A stretch of DNA of 64,000 bases from Polaribacter sp. ALD11 (GCF_002831685.1 NZ_CP025119.1:221001-285000), one strand, 5' to 3'. Counted from the stretch's first letter, positions 53,035-62,257 are shown. A program made the numbers and translations. Notes: generated by a model from the sequence alone, not told the origin.

Positions 53035-53457
53035 ATGGATAAAACTAGTATTTTAAAAGCATTTAACGAGCGTTCTAAAAATACGCTAATGGAAACTCTT
53101 GATATTGAATATGTTGCTATTGGAGATGACTTTTTAACAGCAAAAATGCCCGTAAATTCTAGAGTTCATCAACCTTATGGGCAATTACACGGTGGCGCAA
53201 CTGCGGCTTTAGCCGAAAGTGTTGGTAGTGCAGCATCAAACTTTTTTATTGATAGTAAAACGCAATTTATAAACGGAATTCAATTGTCTATAAATCATAT
53301 AAAAAGTAAACGAGAAGGCGTTGTTTTTGCTACAGCAAAGAATATTCACAAAGGTAAAAGCACGCATTTATGGGAAGTTAGAATTGTAGATGAAGACAAT
53401 CAGTTAATTTCGGTTGCAAAAATGACCAATATTGTTTTAGAAATCAGAAAAAAATAA
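53035..53457 (+). CDS. menI: Hotdog-fold acyl-CoA thioesterase, probably 1,4-dihydroxy-2-naphthoyl-CoA hydrolase
   Basis: 140 residues of the PaaI/hotdog family. The active-site helix and acidic residue appear in GQLHGGATAALAESVGSAAS and the trailing strand in NHIKSKREGVVFATA. In menaquinone synthesis MenI releases CoA from DHNA-CoA. The assignment rests on the next gene: menF starts 10 bases downstream and is probably cotranscribed. Alternative: a general phenylacetyl-CoA-type thioesterase. Confidence 0.82.
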   Translation: MDKTSILKAFNERSKNTLMETLDIEYVAIGDDFLTAKMPVNSRVHQPYGQLHGGATAALAESVGSAASNFFIDSKTQFINGIQLSINHIKSKREGVVFATAKNIHKGKSTHLWEVRIVDEDNQLISVAKMTNIVLEIRKK

Positions 53458-53466
53458 TTTTTAGTT

Positions 53467-54528
53467 TTGAATAGTTTGTTTGATAAAATTACTGCTCAAT
53501 ACAGTAAAAAAATGCCTTTTGTAACATATAGGAAGCCAAATGAGAAAAATATTGCTGCTTTTTTTATGCCGAATGCTAAGTTAAGTTTTGTTTCAAGTTT
53601 CGAAGAAGAAGGGTTTGTTTTTGCCCCTTTTGATAGTGAAGAAAAAGCTATTTTATTTCCAGAAAAAAAAGCTCTTTTTTTGTTTGAGGAAGTACAAGTA
53701 GATACATATAGTTTAGACGATATTGTTTTTAAAGTAGATAATTCATCCAAAGAAAAACATGTAAGAACTGTTGAAAAAGCAATTGAAAAAATTAAGGCGG
53801 GTGATTTACAAAAAGTTGTAATTTCTAGAGAAGAACTGATTTTTATTAGCGATTTCGATTTACTTGAAATTTATAAGAAGTTACTTTCTACTTATAAGAA
53901 TGCCTTTGTTTATATTTGGTTTCATCCTAAAGTAGGCTTGTGGCTCGGAGCTACACCAGAAACGTTGTTAAATATAGAAGGAACTAAGTTTAATACCATG
54001 TCTCTGGCAGGAACACAACTTTATAAAGAGAATGAAACGGTAGTTTGGAAATCTAAAGAATTAGAAGAACAACAATTGGTGACTAATTTTATAGAGAATA
54101 AGTTAGTAACCATTGCAACTAATTTAGAAATAGATAAAACAGAGACTGTAAGAGCGGGGAATCTGCTACACCTAAGAACAAAGGTTTCTGGAGAACTACA
54201 AAACTCTTCAAATTTAAAAAAAATGATTAGAGCGTTACACCCAACACCAGCAGTTTGTGGTCTGCCTAGAGGAAATGCCAAAGATTTTATTACTACTAAT
54301 GAAAACTACCATAGAAGCTTTTATTCAGGCTTTTTAGGAGAATTAAATCTTCGAGGCACAAAAGAATCTGAAAATTGTTCTTCTCTATTTGTGAATCTAC
54401 GTTGTATGAAAATTGAAAATAATACCGCTTCTATATTTGTTGGTGGCGGAATTACAAAAGACAGTAATGCAGAAAATGAGTGGGAGGAAACTGTTTCTAA
54501 GGCTAAAACGATGAAACGTGTTTTATAA
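53467..54528 (+). CDS. menF: Isochorismate synthase
   Basis: 353 residues of the chorismate-binding family. Motifs in the C-terminal catalytic domain: KVVISREELIF, LWLGATPETLL, MSLAGTQLY, LLHLRTKVSGEL, LHPTPAVCGLPRG, RSFYSGFLGE and IFVGGGITKDSNAENEWEET (glutamates binding Mg). It converts chorismate to isochorismate, the entry to menaquinone. Start TTG at 53467 gives the family N-terminus (LFDKITAQYSKKMPFV); ATG at 53512 is the alternative. A strong terminator follows. Confidence 0.93.
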   Translation: MNSLFDKITAQYSKKMPFVTYRKPNEKNIAAFFMPNAKLSFVSSFEEEGFVFAPFDSEEKAILFPEKKALFLFEEVQVDTYSLDDIVFKVDNSSKEKHVRTVEKAIEKIKAGDLQKVVISREELIFISDFDLLEIYKKLLSTYKNAFVYIWFHPKVGLWLGATPETLLNIEGTKFNTMSLAGTQLYKENETVVWKSKELEEQQLVTNFIENKLVTIATNLEIDKTETVRAGNLLHLRTKVSGELQNSSNLKKMIRALHPTPAVCGLPRGNAKDFITTNENYHRSFYSGFLGELNLRGTKESENCSSLFVNLRCMKIENNTASIFVGGGITKDSNAENEWEETVSKAKTMKRVL

Positions 54529-54560
54529 TATTTAAATATTTATTTTCTAAATTTAACATA

Positions 54561-54592
54561 AAAAACCGCAAATAGTAAATTTGCGGTTTTTT
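54561..54592. terminator. Terminator after menF
   Basis: CCGCAAAT (54566-54573), loop AGTAA, ATTTGCGG (54579-54586), flanked by A5 and T6. It can serve both strands. Confidence 0.9.
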
Positions 54593-54698
54593 CCTTGTGT
54601 GTAAAATTGAATTTGAATTGAAATTGTTTTCTGTATAAAGTTTTTTTATGAATTTTCTTTATTCACAAATCAATTTATACAAAAATAATCTACGACTG

Positions 54699-55070
54699 TT
54701 ATATATCGTCAAAAGAAATGTCTGTAAAACTTTCTGTAGAAGTAGTTGTTTCTTCTGCATCTGTTTTAATTTCTTCTTTCTTAAAATCTTTTTGATGACG
54801 CTCACTAATTACTTCATCACCTTTTTCGTTGATAATGTAGTCAGTAGCTTTTTTTAACATTTCATGAAAGTCTGTAAAATCTTCTTTATACAAGTAAATT
54901 TTATGTTTTTGATAGTGAAAAGTACCATCATCGTGTGTAAATTTTTTACTTTCTGTAACTGTTAAATAATAATCGTCTGCTTTTGTTGCTCTTACATCAA
55001 AAAAATACGTTCTTCTTCCAGCTCTTAATACTTGTGAAAAAATTTCTTCCTGTTCAACTCTCTCTGCCAT
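54699..55070 (-). CDS. DUF3276 (PUR-alpha-like) nucleic-acid-binding protein
   Basis: 123 residues. The PUR repeat-like core reads FSQVLRAGRRTYFFDVRATKADDYYLTVTESKK (recognised by RAGRRTYFFDVRAT), followed by HKIYLYKEDFTDFHEMLKKA. Such proteins bind single-stranded DNA or RNA in Bacteroidota and spirochaetes (for example Borrelia EbfC-unrelated BpuR). The acidic C-terminal tail (KTDAEETTTSTESFTD) is disordered. It has its own promoter at 55112-55140. Confidence 0.88.
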   Translation of the reverse strand: MAERVEQEEIFSQVLRAGRRTYFFDVRATKADDYYLTVTESKKFTHDDGTFHYQKHKIYLYKEDFTDFHEMLKKATDYIINEKGDEVISERHQKDFKKEEIKTDAEETTTSTESFTDISFDDI

Positions 55071-55111
55071 GTTCTTTAAAAATAGTAGTTATGTAATTAT
55101 ATTTATAGTAA

Positions 55112-55140
55112 CAAATCTAACAAAATATTTTACGTAGCAA
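55112..55140 (-). promoter_or_regulatory. Promoter of the DUF3276 gene
   Basis: On the minus strand TTG (complement 55138-55140) and TAGATTTG (complement 55112-55119) are 18 bases apart. The predicted leader is about 37 bases. Confidence 0.52.
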
Positions 55141-55149
55141 TGTTAAAGA

Positions 55150-56904
55150 TTAATTTTCTTTTTCTAAAAGTTGCTGTTCGTACAAATATTTATAATAGCC
55201 TTCTTGTGTTATTAGTTGATTATGAGTGCCTTGTTGTATTATTTTGCCCTTGTCTAAGATAATAATTTTATCTGCATTTTTTGCAGACGAAACTCTGTGG
55301 CTAATAATAAAAGTAGTTTTATTTTTAGAAACATTCTTTAGATTCGCTAAAATTCTTTCCTCAGTTTCTGTGTCAACAGCAGATAAACAATCATCAAAAA
55401 TTAATATTTTGGGGTTCTTAATAATTGCCCTTGCAATAGATACACGCTGCTTTTGTCCGCCAGAAAGAGTAACACCACGTTCACCTAAAATGGTTTGATA
55501 CCCGTTAGGGAAATCGATAATATTTTCATGCACAACGGCATTTTTGGCTGCTTGTATAATTTCTTCTTGAGTAGCATCTTCTTTTCCGAATTTTATATTG
55601 TTACCAATACTTTCCGAAAACAAAAATGGATCTTGAGGAACAAAACCAATTTGGTTTCTAATATCGTTTAAATTGGTCGTTTCAATGGAGGTGTCATCTA
55701 AAAGAATAGTTCCTTCTTTTATGTCGTATAATCTTGCAATTAATTCTATAATAGTAGATTTCCCAGAACCCGTTTTACCTAATATGGCAATCGTTTCGCC
55801 AGCTTCTGCAGTAAATGTAACGTTTTTTAAAGCAGTAATATTTGTATCGTCATAAGTAAAAGTAACATTTTTAAAAGCTATTTTTCCTTTTAATAACGTA
55901 GGTTTTGTATTCTTGTTTTGAATTTCTGGAACTTGCTCTAAAAATTCATTAATTCTAACCTGGGAAGCTTCTGCTTGTTGTACCATAGAAGTAACCCAAC
56001 CTACAACTGCAACGGGCCATGTTAAAATATTTACATACAGCATAAACTCTATTATGGTTCCTATTTGAATTTCATCATTAATATATTGTTGGCCACCAAT
56101 ATAAATTACAATAAGATTACTTAGACCAATTAATAAAATCATTAAAGGAAAAAATAATGCGTTTGCCTGCTGAAGATGAATGTTTTTTTCTTTGCTTTTG
56201 TCTGCAATAGCATCAAAATCGTTAATAATAGAATTTTCGATTCCGTAAGATTTTACAACACTAATTCCAGAGAAGAATTCTTGATTAAAAGTTGTTAATT
56301 TTGATAAGTATTCTTGAACAATACTACTTCTTTTATGAATTACTTTACTTAAAGTGAAAATTGAAATTGATAAAATAGGAAAAGGAAGTAAGGTATACAT
56401 CGTTAATTTTACATCGATATTCATCATTTGTGTAAAACCAACAACTAAAAGTACAATCATATTCATACTATACATTACAGCAGGCCCAACGTACATTCTT
56501 ACTTTAGAAACGTCTTCAGAAATACGATTCATTAAATCTCCTGTTCTATTTTTTTTATAGAAATTAAGAGATAATCTTTGGTATTGTTGATAGATTTCGT
56601 TCTTTAAATCGAACTCGATTAAGCGAGAAGTAACAATAATAGTTTGTCTCATTAAAAAAGTGAAAAAACCAGCTAAAATTGCAACACCTATAATAATTAA
56701 CACATTCATTAAAAGCTCGTGTTCTACAGCTTCTATGTCGGTTATGGTACCGTTTTGGTAATCTTCAACAATGTTTAAAGAGTCACCAACAATTTGCGGA
56801 ACTTTAAGTGCTAATAACTTTGATAAAATGGTGATTAAAATACCAATTAATAATCGCCATTTATATTTTACAAAGTATTTATTTATATATTTTAGAGCCT
56901 TCAA
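55150..56904 (-). CDS. ABC transporter, fused permease and ATP-binding domains (MsbA/YheH-like)
   Basis: 584 residues. A six-helix exporter domain (about 15-310) is followed by an ATPase domain with Walker A LGKTGSGKST, Q loop FVPQDPFLFSESI, signature LSGGQKQRVSIARAI, Walker B ILIFDDCLSAVDTE (a DD in place of DE at the catalytic position: FDDCLS) and H loop IISHR. Family members export lipids or drugs as dimers. The start is TTG at 56904 (MKALKYINKYFVKYKW). The Walker B Asp-Asp instead of Asp-Glu suggests a degenerate site, a known feature of heterodimeric exporters. No partner is adjacent. Confidence 0.9.
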   Translation of the reverse strand: MKALKYINKYFVKYKWRLLIGILITILSKLLALKVPQIVGDSLNIVEDYQNGTITDIEAVEHELLMNVLIIIGVAILAGFFTFLMRQTIIVTSRLIEFDLKNEIYQQYQRLSLNFYKKNRTGDLMNRISEDVSKVRMYVGPAVMYSMNMIVLLVVGFTQMMNIDVKLTMYTLLPFPILSISIFTLSKVIHKRSSIVQEYLSKLTTFNQEFFSGISVVKSYGIENSIINDFDAIADKSKEKNIHLQQANALFFPLMILLIGLSNLIVIYIGGQQYINDEIQIGTIIEFMLYVNILTWPVAVVGWVTSMVQQAEASQVRINEFLEQVPEIQNKNTKPTLLKGKIAFKNVTFTYDDTNITALKNVTFTAEAGETIAILGKTGSGKSTIIELIARLYDIKEGTILLDDTSIETTNLNDIRNQIGFVPQDPFLFSESIGNNIKFGKEDATQEEIIQAAKNAVVHENIIDFPNGYQTILGERGVTLSGGQKQRVSIARAIIKNPKILIFDDCLSAVDTETEERILANLKNVSKNKTTFIISHRVSSAKNADKIIILDKGKIIQQGTHNQLITQEGYYKYLYEQQLLEKEN

Positions 56905-57089
56905 TTCAGATACGAAATTTAAAAAATAAAATTACAATTTATACCACCTATCTTTCTTTATTTTCTGTTAAAATAAATGAAGTAAGTAGTATTTATTTGA
57001 AGTACGAAGATACATTTTTATAAATAATATGATTACTTTTTAGCCAAGAGGAAATCATTAAAATAAAATGCAAAAAGAATTTAAAATAG

Positions 57090-57123
57090 TTGTGCATTTA
57101 GAAGTAAAATAATATTATTTTTG
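57090..57123 (+). promoter_or_regulatory. Promoter of the nusB operon
   Basis: TTG at 57090-57092 and TATTTTTG at 57116-57123, 23 bases apart. Transcription would start near 57128, giving a leader of about 50 bases. Confidence 0.55.
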
Positions 57124-57178
57124 TGGTTCGTTAGAAACGAAATCATCATGATTTTATTTAATAAAAGTTCTTTAGAAA

Positions 57179-58117
57179 ATGATTAACAGAAGACATATTC
57201 GAGTTAAAGTAATGCAATCTGTGTACGCTATGTTGCAGTCTCATAATGATGATATCATTAGAGAAGAAAAATTCTTAAAACATAGTGTCTTAAAAATGTT
57301 TGATTTATATGTATTAAACATTCAATTGCTGGTAGAAGTTCAGAAATTAGCTACCAAAAAAATGGCACTTTCTAAAAAGAAAATTCTTGCTACAGCAGCA
57401 GATTTAAAACCCAACACAAAATTTATTGACAACAAAGTAATTAATACCATTGCAGAAAGTGTAAGTGTAGAAGGTTATATTGAGTTAAATAATTTAAATA
57501 ATTGGGAAGAAAATGATGAGTATGTGAAAATTATTTTTGAAGAATTGCAACAAAGCGATTTGTACAAAAAATATTTATCCACAGAAGAAGACTCTTTTAA
57601 GCTTGATAAGGCTTTTGTAGTAGATTTCTTTAAAGAAATTATTGCACCTAATGAAAAGTTAGCAGAATATTATGAAGACAAGATGATTTCTTGGGTAGAT
57701 GATATTCCTTTTGTAAATACTTGGATTGTAAAGACGTTGAGTAAACAAAAAGCAACTGGGTTGTTTGTCTTAGGTTCTTTATATAAAGACAAAGATGATG
57801 AAGATTTTGTTTCTAAATTATTTAGAAAAACAGTCTTAAAACAAGCTGAATACGAACAATACGTTGAAGACAAAACACCAAACTGGGAATCTGATAGGAT
57901 TGCAGAAATAGACATGATATTAATTAAAATGTCTATTACAGAGTTTATGAACTTTCCGTCTATACCAACAAGAGTAACTATTAATGAATATATAGAAATC
58001 TCGAAAGATTACTCAACTTCAAAAAGTAGTTATTTTATAAACGGAGTTTTAGATAAGATTTCTAAAGAATTTATTGCCAACGAAAAAATAGTTAAAATAG
58101 GTAGAGGACTTATTTAA
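57179..58117 (+). CDS. nusB: Transcription antitermination factor NusB (long Bacteroidota form)
   Basis: 312 residues. RRHIRVKVMQSVYAML opens the N-terminal region. The NusB-type C-terminal helical domain (about 185-300) carries NWESDRIAEIDMILIKMSITE, PTRVTINEYIEISKDYSTSKSSYFINGVLDKI, which bind boxA RNA and S10 in the shorter E. coli protein (quoted in pieces). The extra about 170 residues are standard in this phylum. It stabilises transcription of rRNA operons. It heads the nusB-DUF1573-yajC run. Confidence 0.94.
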   Translation: MINRRHIRVKVMQSVYAMLQSHNDDIIREEKFLKHSVLKMFDLYVLNIQLLVEVQKLATKKMALSKKKILATAADLKPNTKFIDNKVINTIAESVSVEGYIELNNLNNWEENDEYVKIIFEELQQSDLYKKYLSTEEDSFKLDKAFVVDFFKEIIAPNEKLAEYYEDKMISWVDDIPFVNTWIVKTLSKQKATGLFVLGSLYKDKDDEDFVSKLFRKTVLKQAEYEQYVEDKTPNWESDRIAEIDMILIKMSITEFMNFPSIPTRVTINEYIEISKDYSTSKSSYFINGVLDKISKEFIANEKIVKIGRGLI

Positions 58118-58157
58118 ACTAAAAAAATTTATTATTTTTACAAAAATAGATTTAACA

Positions 58158-58622
58158 ATGAAAAAAATAACATTCTTATTCGCTTTTTTAGTCGGAACAA
58201 CATTTATGGTTTCTTGTGGAAACGGAAGTGCGTCAACTAAAATTAATAAAAGTAATTTAAATACTGCAAAATCTAGAGATGCAGAAATTAAAAAAGGAGT
58301 TGCTTCTATATCATTAGATAAAAAAGAGTACGATTTTGGTACTGTAAATGAAGGTGATATTGTAGAAACTATATTTAAAGTTACCAATTCTGGAAAAACA
58401 GATTTAGTAATAACAAATGCTACAGGTTCTTGTGGTTGTACTGTTCCTGTGTGGCCAAAAGCACCAATTAAACCAGGACAAACTGGTGAAGTAGGTGTAA
58501 AGTTTAATACTTCTGGGAAACCAAATAGACAAATGAAAACAGTTACTTTAACTACCAATACAGAATCTGGTAGAGAAGTATTAACACTTAGAGGTTCTGT
58601 AACACCTAAAGCAAAATTATAA
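58158..58622 (+). CDS. DUF1573 domain lipoprotein
   Basis: 154 residues. A lipoprotein signal ends VSC (Cys about 21: GTTFMVSCGNG). One DUF1573 Ig-like domain (about 50-150) follows, with DFGTVNEGDIVETIFKVTNSG and SCGCTVPVWPKAPIKPGQTGEV. It is the paralogue of 4510-4914. It lies 40 bases after nusB and 2 bases before yajC, a conserved order in Bacteroidota, which hints at an envelope or secretion-related role. Confidence 0.88.
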   Translation: MKKITFLFAFLVGTTFMVSCGNGSASTKINKSNLNTAKSRDAEIKKGVASISLDKKEYDFGTVNEGDIVETIFKVTNSGKTDLVITNATGSCGCTVPVWPKAPIKPGQTGEVGVKFNTSGKPNRQMKTVTLTTNTESGREVLTLRGSVTPKAKL

Positions 58623-58624
58623 TA

Positions 58625-58942
58625 ATGTTCAACACAATTTTTTTACAATTCGATTCAAGTAGTTTAGCTAGTATGTTGCCTTTTGCTGCAATGATTTTAG
58701 TCTTATATTTTTTTATGATAAGACCACAAATGAATCGTCAAAAGAAAGAAAAAGCTTTTCAAGCTGAAATAAAAACAGGATCTAAAGTAATAACTTCTAG
58801 TGGTATTCACGGTAAAATTACTGATGTGAATAATACAGATAATACTATTACAATAGAAACAGGAGCAGGTAAAATTAAATTTGAACGTTCTGCAATTTCT
58901 ATGGAATTAAGTAAAAAATATTTAGCTCCGGTTAAAAAATAA
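58625..58942 (+). CDS. yajC: Preprotein translocase subunit YajC
   Basis: 105 residues with one N-terminal membrane helix (about 15-35: MLPFAAMILVLYFFMI) followed by RPQMNRQKKEKAFQAEIKTGSKVITSSGIHGKI, the YajC signature (quoted as RPQMNRQKKEK and GSKVITSSGIHG). It associates with SecDF in the inner membrane. Stop is followed by a hairpin terminator at 58966-59005. Confidence 0.95.
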   Translation: MFNTIFLQFDSSSLASMLPFAAMILVLYFFMIRPQMNRQKKEKAFQAEIKTGSKVITSSGIHGKITDVNNTDNTITIETGAGKIKFERSAISMELSKKYLAPVKK

Positions 58943-58965
58943 TTTTACTTCATTAATACATATTT

Positions 58966-59005
58966 AAAGTGGGTATTGTCTTTTTTAGATAATACTCACT
59001 TTTTT
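58966..59005 (+). terminator. Terminator between yajC and the ybbR-like gene
   Basis: AAAGTGGGTATTGTCT (58966-58981) pairs with AGATAATACTCACTTT (58987-59002) with two G.U pairs and a five-T loop, then a T tract. It ends the nusB-yajC transcript or attenuates expression of the next two genes. Confidence 0.8.
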
Positions 59006-59048
59006 CTTTCTAAGCTTTTATGTAAATTGCATATTCTAAAAATCACTT

Positions 59049-59987
59049 TTGAAACCTAAAAAGAAAATACCTAAAACGTTTGTTAGTTTTTTATTAGCCT
59101 CTGTACTTATTTGGTTGTTAATAACATTATCTAAAGAGTATGTTACTAGTATTTATTTTCCAATAAACTACAGCAATATTTCTCAAAATAAACTGTTATT
59201 ATCCGCGCCAGTAAATGAATTAGAAATTGTTGTTAAAACAAACGGATTTAAGATTTTAAGAACAAGAGTAAACACCAAAAGTATTACAATTAAGGCAAAT
59301 GCATTAATCAAAAAAAAGGGAACAACACATTATTTACTGGTTAAGAATCAAAAGTTAAGGATTCAAAAACAATTACCTTCTGGGGTTGTTTTAGAGGAGA
59401 TTATTAAAGATACATTGTTTTTAGATGTTGGTAGTTTGGTGACAAAGAAACTTCCTTTAAAACCAAATTTAAAAATAAAGTATCATATTGGTTATGATCT
59501 TTCTGAAGAAATTAGTGTAAAACCAGACAGTATTTTAGTTTCTGGGCCTGAAAACTATATTTCAGAAATTAAAAACATAGAACTTTTACCTTTAGAATTA
59601 GAAGGTGTAAAAGCAGATTTTGCAAAGAAAGCTGCAATTAAAATACCAAAAGGAATTAAGAACTTAAAATTTGAAACCAAAGAAATAACTATTTCTGGAA
59701 AAGTAGAAAAGTTTACAGAAGGTACTTTAGATGTAAGGTATACCATTATAAATGTGCCAGAAGGCATTGTAATTAATACTTTATCTAAGGAAGTACAAGT
59801 TACTTTTATTGTGGGGTTATCTAGTTTTAATAAAATAAATAAAAACTCACTTCAAATAGAGTGTGATTATAGTATGTCTGAATCTAATAATTTAGGGTAT
59901 TTGATTCCTAAATTGGTTTACAAACCATCAGAAATAAAAAGTTATAAAATTATACCCAATAAGATCGATTTTTTAATTCAGCATTAA
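59049..59987 (+). CDS. YbbR-like domain protein
   Basis: 312 residues with one N-terminal membrane anchor (about 10-28: FVSFLLASVLIWLLITLS) and YbbR-like beta domains (about 130-220), including KYHIGYDLSEEISVKPDSILVSGP (recognised by VKPDSILVSGP). The family includes CdaR-type regulators of diadenylate cyclase in Firmicutes; in Bacteroidota no such partner is shown here. The start is TTG at 59049. coaE begins 1 base after the stop. Confidence 0.85.
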   Translation: MKPKKKIPKTFVSFLLASVLIWLLITLSKEYVTSIYFPINYSNISQNKLLLSAPVNELEIVVKTNGFKILRTRVNTKSITIKANALIKKKGTTHYLLVKNQKLRIQKQLPSGVVLEEIIKDTLFLDVGSLVTKKLPLKPNLKIKYHIGYDLSEEISVKPDSILVSGPENYISEIKNIELLPLELEGVKADFAKKAAIKIPKGIKNLKFETKEITISGKVEKFTEGTLDVRYTIINVPEGIVINTLSKEVQVTFIVGLSSFNKINKNSLQIECDYSMSESNNLGYLIPKLVYKPSEIKSYKIIPNKIDFLIQH

Positions 59988-59988
59988 T

Positions 59989-60588
59989 ATGGTAATTGGT
60001 TTAACAGGTGGAATCGGAAGCGGAAAGACAACAGTTGCTAAACTGTTTCACAACTTTAATACAGTAGCAGTTTATATAGCAGATGTTGAGGCCAAAAAAC
60101 TGATGAATTCTTCGGATATAATTCGAAAAAAACTGATAGAAGCATTTGGCGAAAAAACCTATCAAAAGCATCAACTAAACAGGCCATTTTTAGCAAGTAT
60201 TGTTTTTAATAATAAAGAAAAACTTCACATTTTAAACAGTATTGTGCATCCTGAAGTAAAAAAGCATTTTCAGAAATTTATTGAGAACAACACCAATAAA
60301 GCATATATTGTTTATGAAAGTGCTATTCTATTTGAAAGCAATAGTCAACATCAATTTGATTTTGTTATTTCTGTTTTTGTAGATTTAGAAGAAAGAATTA
60401 GAAGAGTTTTAGATAGAGATAATTCTACAAGACAAGAAGTTTTAAGTCGAATTAATAGTCAATGGAAAGAAGATAAAAAGCTACTCTTATCTAATTATGT
60501 AATTAATAATTACGCACTTCAAGAAACCGAATCTTCTGTTAAAAAAATTCATAATATTTTAACAAAAAAGGCAGCTACTTTTTCGTAA
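59989..60588 (+). CDS. coaE: Dephospho-CoA kinase
   Basis: 199 residues. P-loop GLTGGIGSGKTTVAKLF, then VYIADVEAKKLM, HPEVKKHF, VYESAILFES and DRDNSTRQEVLSRINSQ, the family set. It phosphorylates the 3'-OH of dephospho-CoA, the last step of CoA synthesis. It is coupled to the ybbR-like gene with 1 base between. Confidence 0.96.
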   Translation: MVIGLTGGIGSGKTTVAKLFHNFNTVAVYIADVEAKKLMNSSDIIRKKLIEAFGEKTYQKHQLNRPFLASIVFNNKEKLHILNSIVHPEVKKHFQKFIENNTNKAYIVYESAILFESNSQHQFDFVISVFVDLEERIRRVLDRDNSTRQEVLSRINSQWKEDKKLLLSNYVINNYALQETESSVKKIHNILTKKAATFS

Positions 60589-60676
60589 AATATATTTATA
60601 TTGTTAAATAACTCTTAAAATTCCAACAAACTTGTTAATTTAGGTTAAAATCAATAATTACAACTTATGAAAGTAG

Positions 60677-60684
60677 TAAATTTG
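60677..60684 (+). promoter_or_regulatory. -7 box of the two-component operon, possibly leaderless
   Basis: TAAATTTG ends 4 bases before the ATG at 60689, so transcription would begin about at the start codon. No clear -33 TTG. Confidence 0.42.
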
Positions 60685-60688
60685 ATTT

Positions 60689-62257
60689 ATGCGTAAAAAA
60701 ATGTTTATTCTTATTGTTGTTTTAATGAGTACTTCCTTGATAGGAATTATAACTGTACAGCTATATTGGATAAACAATGCGTTAGAAAGTAAAAAGGCAC
60801 AATTTAAAAATGATGTTCAAAAATCTTTAGGAGCAGCAACTGAAAGAATTAACGAAAAAGAACAAGCAGAGTTTCAAAAGAAAATAGAAGGTCTTATTGC
60901 TCAGAAAGGTTTAGCTGATAAAGCCGAATTAAAAAGTTATTTAATACAGCAAATAGATACTACAACTAAAGAAAAAATAACCTTTGGAGGTACTTTTTTA
61001 GAAGAGAATTTTAAGTTACCAACGGATTTTTTAAATAACGATTCTATTATATATAAAAGGGTAACAGGAAAAAAAGACTTTTTTAGATCTTCCTTAATAA
61101 AAAGTCCAGACAATTATTTTCCAAAAATAGATGAAGAAAGATATTCATTTATTAAATCCTATTCAGAATTTGATAGGTTGCAAACGATAGATTTATTGAA
61201 TGATGTTAATCGAAAGAAGTTAATTCATGAGAGAATTAGTAATAATGAGCTAAATAGAATTATTAAAGAGGAATTAGCCAAAAGAAATGTTTATTTAGAT
61301 TTTAAATATGGTGTCTATAGTATTGATGAATTAGCAACAAAATTAAAATCTGGTTATTATACTATAAATACAAAAGACAGTTATAAATACCCACTTTTTT
61401 ATGACTCTTTAGGGAATATAAGCTATAATTTACACGTTACTTTTCCTGATAAAAATGATCATATTTTATCGGGTATTTCAAGTATTTTATTACTGTCATT
61501 ATTTTTTATTTTCATCATTATTATTGCTTTTTCTAGCTCTTTATATCAACTAATTAGACAGAAAAAAATCTCTGAAATAAAAACAGATTTTATCAATAAT
61601 ATGACGCATGAATTTAAAACACCAATTGCAACCATTAATTTGGCTTTAGATTCAATTAAAAATCCTAAAATTTTAGGAGACGATGCAAAAGTTTTGCGTT
61701 ATGTAGAAATGATTAGAGAAGAGAATAAAAGAATGCACTCTCAGGTAGAGAATGTATTAAGAATTTCTAGATTAGAAAAAAATCAGATTGATTTAAGTAA
61801 GGAAACCATAGACCTGCACGACACTATAGAAGATGCTATTACGCATGTAAGTTTATTAGTTGAAGATAGAAAGGGGAGAATAGATACGCACTTAGAAGCG
61901 GTTGTGTCTGAATTACCAGGAAATCAATTTCACCTTACAAATGTTGTGGTGAACATGTTAGAAAATGCTATAAAGTATTCAGAAGGCGCTCCAATAATAG
62001 ATGTATATACAGAAAGTAGTAGTAAGTTTTTTATTTTCAAAATAAAAGATACAGGAATAGGAATGAGTAAAGCGGTACAAAAACAAGTTTTTAATAAGTT
62101 TTACAGAGAACAAAAAGGAAATATTCATGACATAAAAGGTCATGGATTGGGATTAGCATACGTAAAAGAAATTGTAGAAAAACACCACGGAACAGTATTT
62201 GTTGAAAGTGAAAAAGGAAAAGGAAGCATGTTCACGGTAAAATTACCTTTAATTTAA
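60689..62257 (+). CDS. Membrane sensor histidine kinase
   Basis: 522 residues. TM1 at about 5-27, a large periplasmic sensor domain (about 28-258) and TM2 at about 262-285. HisKA follows with His307 (NNMTHEFKTPIA) and HATPase_c (N box VVNMLENAIKYS, DTGIGMS, GHGLGLAYV). It phosphorylates the response regulator encoded 12 bases downstream. The pair resembles RprX/RprY of Bacteroides in layout and size, which is an inference. The signal it senses is unknown. Confidence 0.93.
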   Translation: MRKKMFILIVVLMSTSLIGIITVQLYWINNALESKKAQFKNDVQKSLGAATERINEKEQAEFQKKIEGLIAQKGLADKAELKSYLIQQIDTTTKEKITFGGTFLEENFKLPTDFLNNDSIIYKRVTGKKDFFRSSLIKSPDNYFPKIDEERYSFIKSYSEFDRLQTIDLLNDVNRKKLIHERISNNELNRIIKEELAKRNVYLDFKYGVYSIDELATKLKSGYYTINTKDSYKYPLFYDSLGNISYNLHVTFPDKNDHILSGISSILLLSLFFIFIIIIAFSSSLYQLIRQKKISEIKTDFINNMTHEFKTPIATINLALDSIKNPKILGDDAKVLRYVEMIREENKRMHSQVENVLRISRLEKNQIDLSKETIDLHDTIEDAITHVSLLVEDRKGRIDTHLEAVVSELPGNQFHLTNVVVNMLENAIKYSEGAPIIDVYTESSSKFFIFKIKDTGIGMSKAVQKQVFNKFYREQKGNIHDIKGHGLGLAYVKEIVEKHHGTVFVESEKGKGSMFTVKLPLI

